A DNA stretch of 64,000 nt, from positions 1 to 64,000 of the forward strand of contig NZ_QVNU01000007.1 of assembly GCF_003545715.1 (NCBI RefSeq), read 5' to 3'. The first letter of the stretch is position 1. Each line of letters opens with the position of its first letter. Under the pieces are notes generated by a model. It made no database searches and was not told the DNA's origin. It saw only the letters and a list, made by a program, of their open reading frames with translations. Both the position numbers and the translations under genes were made by a program. The DNA comes from Taibaiella koreensis. GTDB lineage: Bacteria; Bacteroidota; Bacteroidia; Chitinophagales; Chitinophagaceae. Shown piece by piece: positions 24,614-32,728 of the stretch.

Positions 24614-24843
24614 AAAGACCTATAAGGATGGATACCTTATAGGTCTTTACAGTACAGGTCTTGAAGATACAGGTCTTAACGATGAAAGAAATTTATCGTT
24701 AAGATCTTTTTTGTTAAGTGACTATCCGGATATAGGAAACAGGATACAATTTCCTTCTACATAACGGTTGTTGAGCTTGTCGAAACACCATCTTTGTCCT
24801 TTCGACAAGCTCAAGGACCGGCTTTGTTTCCTATATCCGGATA
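24614..24843. repeat. Cluster of perfect inverted repeats
   Basis: Four palindromes in 230 bases: AAAGACCTATAAGG/CCTTATAGGTCTTT (24614-24627, 24635-24648); TCTTAACGAT/ATCGTTAAGA (24674-24683, 24695-24704); an outer pair TATCCGGATATAGGAAAC/GTTTCCTATATCCGGATA (24723-24740, 24826-24843); and nested inside it TTGAGCTTGTCGAAA/TTTCGACAAGCTCAA (24771-24785, 24800-24814). All arms are perfect. They lie just past the accC stop codon (24855). Confidence 0.92.
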
Positions 24844-24854
24844 CCCGGACTTTG

Positions 24855-26192
<1,338 letters not shown>

Positions 26193-26254
26193 GTATTTCT
26201 AATGTGAAAATGTGAAAATGCGCCGATATGCAAATCGCTTGTCATGCAAAAAGT

Positions 26255-26626
26255 TCAAGTTGTACGATCGTTTTTCCTTTTTGATGTCGACAGTATTTTC
26301 CCCAATATCTGATGAAGTACCTCCAGCTTTGTGAGCAATGTAGTACAATCGGGATACTTTGGGGCATAAGAGCAAAGGCTCAGCCAATACTGCGTTTCCT
26401 CCGCTTCCTTTGCCGCTATTTTGATTTTATGAATAAAATCTGCTTTGCTTTCTGCATTCTGCGCCTCCATTGCATTGGCTCCGATCGCTGTGCCGGACTT
26501 CAGAAGCTGATTCGCGATCACGAATTTTCTGCTGCTTTCCAGTATTTCGCAATATTCAATAACTAATAGCGAAAACGCGAATGAAAGCTTCAACAATGGG
26601 TTATTGTCAATTTTTTCTTTTTGCAT
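26255..26626 (-). CDS. Four-helix-bundle protein (rRNA intervening-sequence protein family)
   Basis: From ATG 26626 (MQKEKIDNNPLLKLSFAFS) the product is 123 residues of amphipathic helices: EYCEILESSRKFVIANQLLKSGTAIGANAMEAQ and SKADFIHKIKIAAKEAEETQYWL match the four-helix-bundle/23S IVS family (often seen in intervening sequences and scattered singly in Bacteroidota genomes). Function unknown. Its base composition is more AT-rich than accB and accC on either side, and AT-rich repeats (TGTGAAAATGTGAAAATG near 26210, CAAATTTTCTCATTTTCAAATTT near 26730) flank it, suggesting insertion. Confidence 0.85.
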   Translation of the reverse strand: MQKEKIDNNPLLKLSFAFSLLVIEYCEILESSRKFVIANQLLKSGTAIGANAMEAQNAESKADFIHKIKIAAKEAEETQYWLSLCSYAPKYPDCTTLLTKLEVLHQILGKILSTSKRKNDRTT

Positions 26627-26763
26627 CTTCAAAAAATAAAAAAATGATATAATCAGCAAAATAGCTTTTTTCCCGTTTATCTCCATTGGGCTAACGTGGC
26701 TATTGTACCTGTGATTAATATTCAAATTTTCTCATTTTCAAATTTGCTTATCAACACCTCAGG

Positions 26764-27249
26764 CTAGGGCTCTACCAGGAACAGCGGCTGGTCGTATTCT
26801 ACCGGTGTCGCGTCGTCGACCAGTACTTTCACGATACGGCCGCTTACTTCGCTCTCGATCTCGTTAAAAAGCTTCATGGCCTCAATGATGCAGATCACCT
26901 GGCCCGGCCTGATCTCATCGCCTACATTCACGAAAGCGGGCTTATCGGGACCGGAGCTACGATAGAAAGTGCCGATCATGGGCGATTTGATGGTAACGGT
27001 ATTGCTGGTTTCGGCAGGCGTGGCTGCTGCCGATGCCTGGGGCGCAATAGCCATGGGCGCAGCCTGGGGCAACGCGGCAGGCATAGCCATAGGTTGGGGC
27101 AGCGCCGTAGTCGTTTGCACCGCTACAAATTGGGTCTCGGAAGCCGCCTGTTTGATCGTGATCTCAAAATCACCGTCTTTGATCGATACTTCGCTGATAT
27201 TGGATTTGTTTACCGCCTTAAGCAGTTCCTGGATCTGTTTGAATTCCAT
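26764..27249 (-). CDS. accB: Acetyl-CoA carboxylase biotin carboxyl carrier protein AccB
   Basis: Carries biotin between the carboxylase (AccC) and the transferase (AccAD). The 161-residue protein has an N-terminal helical cap (MEFKQIQELLKAVNKSNISE), an Ala/Pro/Met-rich flexible linker (about 45-80) and the biotinyl domain with EAMKLFNE, Lys126 being the biotinylated residue, plus the thumb-like PDKPAFVNVGDEI. Starts downstream of the efp terminator, so it should have its own promoter in 27250-27320. Confidence 0.96.
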   Translation of the reverse strand: MEFKQIQELLKAVNKSNISEVSIKDGDFEITIKQAASETQFVAVQTTTALPQPMAMPAALPQAAPMAIAPQASAAATPAETSNTVTIKSPMIGTFYRSSGPDKPAFVNVGDEIRPGQVICIIEAMKLFNEIESEVSGRIVKVLVDDATPVEYDQPLFLVEP

Positions 27250-27320
27250 AATTGCTGATTTAATACACTCCGGTTACAAGGAGCGGCCGGAGCTTGCTCT
27301 GAATTTGCTTTTAAAAAAAT

Positions 27321-27348
27321 CAGAAGCTGCTCCCGGGAACAGCTTCTG
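27321..27348 (-). terminator. efp terminator
   Basis: CAGAAGCTG (27321-27329) and CAGCTTCTG (27340-27348); on the minus strand the stem is followed by ATTTTTTT. Confidence 0.85.
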
Positions 27349-27361
27349 AATGGTATCCTAT

Positions 27362-27928
27362 TTAGCCCTTTACGCGTTCGACATATTCGCCGGTCACGGT
27401 ATTGATCTTGATCAGTTCGTCGTTATCTACAAACAGCGGCACGTTCACGGAAGCACCTGTTTCCAGCGTTGCCGGTTTCAGGGTGCGGGTAGCGGTATCG
27501 CCCTTCAGGCCGGGTTCGGTATAGGTAACACGCAGTACGATGGAGGCCGGAAGCTCCACGCCCATAGGCATTTCCGTTTCGGTATTGATCATCACCGTGC
27601 ATTCCTGGCCGTCTTTAAACAAGTCGGGCCGGCTCACCATTGTTTCTGCAACGACGATTTGCTCAAAAGTATCGTTGTCCATCAGGTTGAAACCACTGTC
27701 GTCTTTATACAGGAATTGGTAGTTGCGGCGCTCTACACGTACGGGGTAAACGGTATCGCCGGAGTTCCAGGTATGCTCGATGCTTCTGTTGTTGTCAACG
27801 CCTTTCAGTTTGGCCCATACTTTAGCGGCAGCCCGGGCCGTTTTGTTCTGGCCAAATTCTACTACGCTGTACAATGCTCCGTCCAATTTCAGAATAAGAC
27901 CGTTGCGGATATCTGCTGTGTTTGCCAT
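27362..27928 (-). CDS. efp: Elongation factor P, arginine-tip type
   Basis: EF-P relieves ribosome stalling at polyproline. The 188-residue length, YTEPGLKGDTA and the C-terminal VPLFVDNDELIKINTVTGEYVERVK are diagnostic. In domain I the loop that usually reads KPGKG in Bacteroidota and E. coli (modified Lys34) reads KTARA here, so the tip residue is Arg32. Arg-tip EF-Ps of Pseudomonas and Neisseria are rhamnosylated by EarP; whether this protein is modified, and how, is unknown, and no earP lies nearby. Monocistronic with its own terminator. Confidence 0.95.
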   Translation of the reverse strand: MANTADIRNGLILKLDGALYSVVEFGQNKTARAAAKVWAKLKGVDNNRSIEHTWNSGDTVYPVRVERRNYQFLYKDDSGFNLMDNDTFEQIVVAETMVSRPDLFKDGQECTVMINTETEMPMGVELPASIVLRVTYTEPGLKGDTATRTLKPATLETGASVNVPLFVDNDELIKINTVTGEYVERVKG

Positions 27929-28120
27929 GAAAATGTTTTTACCTTCCCTTTAGCCATTTTTTATACTGAAGAAGGATTTGTGATTAATTACTTTAATAAG
28001 AACAGGCTGCAAAAGTAAATATTTAGTTCTTTCCCCGAAATTAATAGTAAACTATTTCTGCTTTTTGTGGAAAAAAGATTGGATTTTAATCAAAATAAGG
28101 CTTGAAATGGTGCAAAAATT

Positions 28121-28150
28121 AAAAATCCTGCCATTTTGAGCAGGATTTTT
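28121..28150 (-). terminator. Intrinsic terminator
   Basis: AAAAATCCTGC (28121-28131) and GCAGGATTTTT (28140-28150); closes the oxygenase transcript on the minus strand. Confidence 0.8.
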
Positions 28151-28171
28151 GAGAAAAATGAGAAAGGCAGC

Positions 28172-29044
28172 CTACTTCTTTTTTTTGCCGCCAAAAATAT
28201 TGAGGATCTTGCTTACGAAGGCATCATTAATACCCAGCGCCCGCTTGACCCGGGTGTAGCCTGCGACCAGCTTTTTGTCGAGATAAATCAGGATCGATTT
28301 GGCGCCATCCTGCGGCCGCGACTTGTAATTGGTCGACCGGAGGGTAGGTTTTACCTCTTCTTCTGTAAAATAATAGAGTGCGATCGATTTCCGGGTCATA
28401 TCCTCCGGGCAAAGGATAGTGTCGGGTACGCCGTGGTAAGAATCCTCGTCCGTGTTGAAGATCACACACCTGTTGAACAGGGGGGCGATCTTTTGCTGAA
28501 CGCCCTTCATATTACGGTCCCACAGCTCCAGGTCGCCATTGTATTCCGGCTTCCAGTCCTTATTGAGGTAAATAAGGATATTAACGCGCCTGCGCCAGTT
28601 CCGTTTGTGTGGATGCACGGTAAAGTCGGCATGCACATTGAGGAAGCCGTTGCGTTGCGACTGATGCAGCCCGCCGCCTTCCAGCATATCGTCGGGAAGC
28701 AGGTTGGGAATACCGGTCAGCTTGCTTAGGTAGGTGACGAATTCCGGTGAGTTCATCTCTTTGATTACTTCCTGGATGAAAGGTGGCAACAGGTCCAGCT
28801 TATTGAGGCCGTGTTTCTTTTCGTTGATATGAACATAGTGGATCCAGCCCTCATCTTTTACGGAAGGGAACTCGGCCAATGCGTTTTCTGCCGCCCAGGG
28901 TTCCAGGAAGTTTTCCAGCTGGATATGGGGGTAAGGCCCCGCCTGCTGATAGCTGCGGGCGATGCCGGCCAGCTGCTTTTCCCAATGCTCGTAGTCAAAG
29001 ATTACCTTTTTGTCTTTCTCCGTACCAATCGTCGATGCGCTCAT
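28172..29044 (-). CDS. 2-oxoglutarate/Fe(II)-dependent oxygenase
   Basis: A 290-residue prolyl-4-hydroxylase-like protein. The double-stranded beta-helix shows the Fe(II) triad His138-x-Asp140 (NVHADFTVHP) and His204 (DSYHGVP), with Arg218 (MTRKS) as the probable 2-oxoglutarate ligand. RVNILIYLNKDW and YNGDLELWD are the typical strands between them. The C-terminal ~60 residues are basic and end in GGKKKK. Substrate unknown; relatives act on proteins or on sugar-linked substrates. It is followed by a membrane glycosyltransferase-like gene transcribed in the same direction (gap ~70 bases), which might hint at envelope glycan or glycoprotein work (inference). Confidence 0.85.
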   Translation of the reverse strand: MSASTIGTEKDKKVIFDYEHWEKQLAGIARSYQQAGPYPHIQLENFLEPWAAENALAEFPSVKDEGWIHYVHINEKKHGLNKLDLLPPFIQEVIKEMNSPEFVTYLSKLTGIPNLLPDDMLEGGGLHQSQRNGFLNVHADFTVHPHKRNWRRRVNILIYLNKDWKPEYNGDLELWDRNMKGVQQKIAPLFNRCVIFNTDEDSYHGVPDTILCPEDMTRKSIALYYFTEEEVKPTLRSTNYKSRPQDGAKSILIYLDKKLVAGYTRVKRALGINDAFVSKILNIFGGKKKK

Positions 29045-29116
29045 CAGATAAAATGAAATATGGTTAAAGTTGGTGATTTGGCTTGGGGTGAGGCAAAGGT
29101 AAATGAAACCCGGGAT

Positions 29117-30727
29117 TTATGGCGCGAGCGAAAATACTTTTAACCCCGGTATCCGGTCCTGGCTCAGGTCGGGTTGTATGCGGCCATCGGCTGTCCGTAG
29201 CTGATAGTCGTCGCCATTACCCTCGTAAAAATAAAAATAATAATGAACGCCATAGCGCCGGGCATCGTCCAGCAGCTCCCGGGTACTGGTTGTATTGAGC
29301 GGCTGGCAGTACCAGGCATTTTGCGAAAACCAGGAGAGCTGCGACAGGGAAATAGAAGCATCGGCATAGCTGCGGTTACTTACAAAGGCCCCTTGGATCC
29401 CCAGGCTTTTCAACTCCTGCGCCATGTGATGTTCGGCGGCGCCTTTTCCCCACATGGTCTTCAGTTCCAGCACGGGATTAACCAGGAAAGACAGGAAAAA
29501 AACGGCTGTAAATGCTTTCCCGATCCGGGGAGAAAGTAGCGGAACGAGTTTCTCGCCGGCATAGACGAAGAAGAGGATCGCTGCCGCGGGCATAATGAAC
29601 CACACGTACCGTCCGCCTTCGAAGGTAAAGGGCCAGAAAGGTAAGGGGTACACGAGGTACACCAGGAGCAGGATTTTCATCGGTGGCCCCAGCTTGCGGA
29701 ACCAACCCCTGGTGGCCAGCAAGGCCAGGGTGATGAGCCAGGTGAGGAAAAAGAAAGGCGAAATGCGGTTGCTGACGCTTACCCAGCCCAGGGCGTTGTA
29801 GCCTATACGGGCCAGTTGCCGCAGCATGGTGCCAGGAGAGTCGTAAAAGCGGACCAGGCGCCCCTGTACCCTATAAGGATCTTCGAAATAAAACAGAGAA
29901 CCGTCATAGGGTGGGGGAACAACCGTTTTGATCCCCTGTCTGAATTCCTGGGTGCCTACAATGCGCCAGGAGGCGTTGAGCTTTCCGGCGGTAGAGGTGG
30001 TCCATATCCCGTATTTTTCATGCAGGAGATAGATCCAGGGTGCGTCGAACGCCAGCATAACACCACCGGCGACGAGGCATATCGCGACCAGCCGTTTCCA
30101 GCGGAATGAACCCGGAACCCGGAGCCGTACCGACGCTGCCATAAAGATCATGAGCGGGAAAAAAAAGAAGGAATAGGCCTTGCTGAAATAGGCCAGGGCT
30201 CCCAGCACGCCCAGCAGCAGCCATATCCATACTTTTTCGGTAAAATCGTCCCGCAGCAGGAGCAGCAAACCCAGCATCTGGAACAGGAACTGCCAGAAAT
30301 CGGTGAAGGACTGGAAATAAAGGGCATATAGCCAAAAGCCCGCCGACATGAGCCCAAAGCACCAACGTTCGAAAGGCCGGTCGCGAAAGCGGTTGAACAA
30401 ACATTGGCTGCTGACCATAAGACCGGCCACCGATACGGTATTGACAATAATGGCACTGGTAAATAGCTCCCAGCCGGTAAGCTTTGCCAATATCGCGGTA
30501 AGCCAGCAGCCCATAGGGCTCCAGTAAGCATTGATGGCATGATCGTAGTGACCGGCCACATACTGCTTTGCAATATTGAGATAGCATAGCGCGTCGCTGT
30601 CTACGTAATAGCGCATATGTGGCCAGGTGAGCCACACCAGCAGGACAAGCAGCAGCGGGGGTACTACATAAACCGGCCATTGCGGGCCTGGCCGGGATGG
30701 CGCCCCGGGTACCTGATAATCGTTCAT
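29117..30727 (-). CDS. Polytopic membrane protein resembling GT39/ArnT-type glycosyltransferases
   Basis: About 536 residues from ATG 30727 (MNDYQVPGAPS); the frame is open upstream to 30820 but the shorter start gives a normal N-terminal topology. About ten to twelve membrane segments alternate with short loops; after the first segment a periplasmic loop (TWPHMRYYVDSDALCYLNIA) carries the Asp-rich region expected of GT-C enzymes, followed by YWSPMGCWL. A soluble C-terminal domain (about 420-536) has YFYEGNGDDYQL. The fold suggests transfer of a lipid-linked sugar in the inner membrane; donor and acceptor are unknown. Confidence 0.75.
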   Translation of the reverse strand: MNDYQVPGAPSRPGPQWPVYVVPPLLLVLLVWLTWPHMRYYVDSDALCYLNIAKQYVAGHYDHAINAYWSPMGCWLTAILAKLTGWELFTSAIIVNTVSVAGLMVSSQCLFNRFRDRPFERWCFGLMSAGFWLYALYFQSFTDFWQFLFQMLGLLLLLRDDFTEKVWIWLLLGVLGALAYFSKAYSFFFFPLMIFMAASVRLRVPGSFRWKRLVAICLVAGGVMLAFDAPWIYLLHEKYGIWTTSTAGKLNASWRIVGTQEFRQGIKTVVPPPYDGSLFYFEDPYRVQGRLVRFYDSPGTMLRQLARIGYNALGWVSVSNRISPFFFLTWLITLALLATRGWFRKLGPPMKILLLVYLVYPLPFWPFTFEGGRYVWFIMPAAAILFFVYAGEKLVPLLSPRIGKAFTAVFFLSFLVNPVLELKTMWGKGAAEHHMAQELKSLGIQGAFVSNRSYADASISLSQLSWFSQNAWYCQPLNTTSTRELLDDARRYGVHYYFYFYEGNGDDYQLRTADGRIQPDLSQDRIPGLKVFSLAP

Positions 30728-30931
30728 AGCTTTCTGGCTTCGCTGGTTAAGGATTGGCCGGCCGGGGTTGCGAAGGCTATATTCCGGCCGCCGTAAAATT
30801 AAGGGAATAGGCGATAGCACCGCTGCGAACCGGCATGAAAAAGATACTGTGTGGAAATTTCTTAAATTGGCATCTTTGTCTGAGGAAGGAGGCGTATATG
30901 CCGTGCAGAAGGCGAATAGAAAAAGAATTCA

Positions 30932-31483
30932 TTGTCCAGGGATAACCAACATATCACCGATGAAGAACTGCTCGCCCGGTTCAGGGCCGATGGCAACAGC
31001 GACTGGCTGGGTATTTTGCTGGAGCGCTATACCGTGCTGCTCTTCGGCGTATGTATGAAATACCTGAGACAGCAGGATGCCTCCCGCGATGCCGTTCAGC
31101 AGGTTTTTCTGAAAGCCCTGTCGGAAATACCCAAGTATCCGATCGATAATATAGGCGGCTGGTTGTATCAGGTAGCCCGCAATCTGTGTCTTAGCCAATT
31201 GCGCGGGCGCAAGGACTATGCCGATGAGGCGCCCCTGCAATTTATAGCGCAGCCGGAAGAAGTGCCCTTATCTTTGCTGATAGAAAAAGAAAAAGATATC
31301 GATCGCCTGAAGGCAGAGCTGGCCACCCTCAAAGAGGAGCAAAGGATATGTGTGTCGGCTTTTTATCTTGAAAAGAAAAGCTACCAGCAGATCGCGGGGG
31401 AGACCGGATATGATATCAAGCAGGTAAAAAGTCATATTCAGAACGGGAAGAGGAACCTGAGACTGAAAATGGAATCCCGGTGA
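30932..31483 (+). CDS. ECF-type RNA polymerase sigma factor
   Basis: A 183-residue sigma-70 family protein of the extracytoplasmic type: region 2 with YLRQQDASRDAVQQVFLKALSE and IGGWLYQVARNLCL, region 4 with the helix-turn-helix KKSYQQIAGETGYDIKQVKSHIQNG. The start is an unusual TTG at 30932 (codons TTG TCC AGG GAT); no in-frame ATG precedes region 2. CATCTTTG at about 30868-30876 may be its -7 element. The next gene (31519) encodes a small single-pass membrane protein, a likely anti-sigma partner. Confidence 0.88.
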   Translation: MSRDNQHITDEELLARFRADGNSDWLGILLERYTVLLFGVCMKYLRQQDASRDAVQQVFLKALSEIPKYPIDNIGGWLYQVARNLCLSQLRGRKDYADEAPLQFIAQPEEVPLSLLIEKEKDIDRLKAELATLKEEQRICVSAFYLEKKSYQQIAGETGYDIKQVKSHIQNGKRNLRLKMESR

Positions 31484-31518
31484 CCCGGAAGCGGGACCAA
31501 CAATAAATCAATTGTATC

Positions 31519-31878
31519 GTGCTGAAAAGAAACAGAACAGAAGGATCGCACCACGACAATATAGACGAAGCGCAGTTGCTCGCCTATGTTGAAGGCAGCC
31601 TGTCGCCGGAAGAGCAGTTCCGGATTGAAACATTGCTGGAACAGGATCCTTTTCTGAACGATGCAGTAGAAGGACTGGCGGAAATAAAAGATAAAGCGCA
31701 GCTGAAAGCCATAGCCGGTCAGATCAATGCGCAGCTACGCAAACAGATACAAAGCCGCAGGAAGCAGCGCCGGCGCCGGCCGAAGCTGGAACACCACTGG
31801 GGCTGGCTCTTTGCGCTTATCCTGCTTTTGCTGGTGCTGCTGAGCTGGTGGGTGATAAAGCAGATGCCCGCCCACTAA
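31519..31878 (+). CDS. Probable single-pass anti-sigma-like membrane protein
   Basis: A 119-residue protein starting with GTG. The N-terminal half holds the zinc-less anti-sigma-type pattern IDEAQLLAYVEGSLSPEEQFRIETLLEQDPFLNDAV, as in the cytoplasmic domains of Bacteroidota anti-sigma factors; then a Lys/Arg/Gln-rich linker (RKQRRRRPK) and one membrane segment (about 95-114) end the protein. It lies 35 bases after the sigma-factor gene, so it probably sequesters that factor at the inner membrane. There is no FecR sensor domain, so any outside signal must come through another protein. Confidence 0.75.
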   Translation: MLKRNRTEGSHHDNIDEAQLLAYVEGSLSPEEQFRIETLLEQDPFLNDAVEGLAEIKDKAQLKAIAGQINAQLRKQIQSRRKQRRRRPKLEHHWGWLFALILLLLVLLSWWVIKQMPAH

Positions 31879-31880
31879 CT

Positions 31881-32636
31881 TCAGGCGCCAAAAGCCTGTA
31901 GCAGCGCAGCCTTCCTGCGGGCCGATACTTCCAGCATTTCTCTTCCCCGGAGTATGACATAGCCACCGCCGCTTTTTCCCTTCTGGTATTCGACTACCTG
32001 GTTGGGATTGATCAGGTGCTTGTGGTGGATACGCAGGAAGCCATAGGCCTTCAGCTCCGATTCGTAATCGCCCAGCGGACGGGAAGCCACAATACTACTA
32101 TGATCGGTAAAGGATAGAATGGTGTAATTGCCAGAGGCCTCGCAACGGACAATATCGTCTACATTCACTACCGAAAAGCCACTTAGGGTCGGTATCCTGA
32201 CCTTGCGGATATTGAGCTGCCGCTGAAATTGCGTCAGCAAACCGAACATGGCCTCCCGGCTATCTCCCTGGCCGCGGCCGATGGTTTTGCGCACCGCCGC
32301 AACGAACTCGTCCCGGTTGACAGGCTTAAGGAGGTAATCCAGCACAGATATTTTAATGGCCTGCAAAGCATAGTGGTCGTATGCGGTAACGAGGATCACA
32401 TGCGGCGACAGGTCTTTACAGGAGGCCAGCAGGTCGAATGCTGTTCCGTCGGGCATTTCTACATCCAGGAATATCAGGTCGGGCTGTACCGAGCGAATGA
32501 GCGCGGTTCCCTGTGCTACATTTTCGGCCACTCCGCAGAGCCTGAGATCGGGAAAATGCTGTTCCAGCAGCAGGCAGATGATATTTCTTCCATCCGCTTC
32601 ATCGTCGATGACGGCAACTTTATGCAATTGTTCCAT
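31881..32636 (-). CDS. LytTR-family response regulator
   Basis: A 251-residue regulator: receiver domain with DDEADGRN at the start, phospho-acceptor Asp58 in IFLDVEMPDGTAF, Thr and Lys switch residues (VTAYDHY, YLLKPVNRDE), then a LytTR DNA-binding domain (about 150-251) with VRCEASGNYTILSF and RIHHKHLINPNQV. It converges with the sigma/anti-sigma pair and follows the propeller kinase gene (32729) on the same strand, its cognate sensor. Confidence 0.92.
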   Translation of the reverse strand: MEQLHKVAVIDDEADGRNIICLLLEQHFPDLRLCGVAENVAQGTALIRSVQPDLIFLDVEMPDGTAFDLLASCKDLSPHVILVTAYDHYALQAIKISVLDYLLKPVNRDEFVAAVRKTIGRGQGDSREAMFGLLTQFQRQLNIRKVRIPTLSGFSVVNVDDIVRCEASGNYTILSFTDHSSIVASRPLGDYESELKAYGFLRIHHKHLINPNQVVEYQKGKSGGGYVILRGREMLEVSARRKAALLQAFGA

Positions 32637-32728
32637 AATAATGGTGTTGGGCTATGTATTCAAAACAACAACTTGTAACCGGATGGTGCAAATCTTTTGG
32701 GCGAATGGCATATTTTCTTCCACCAAGT

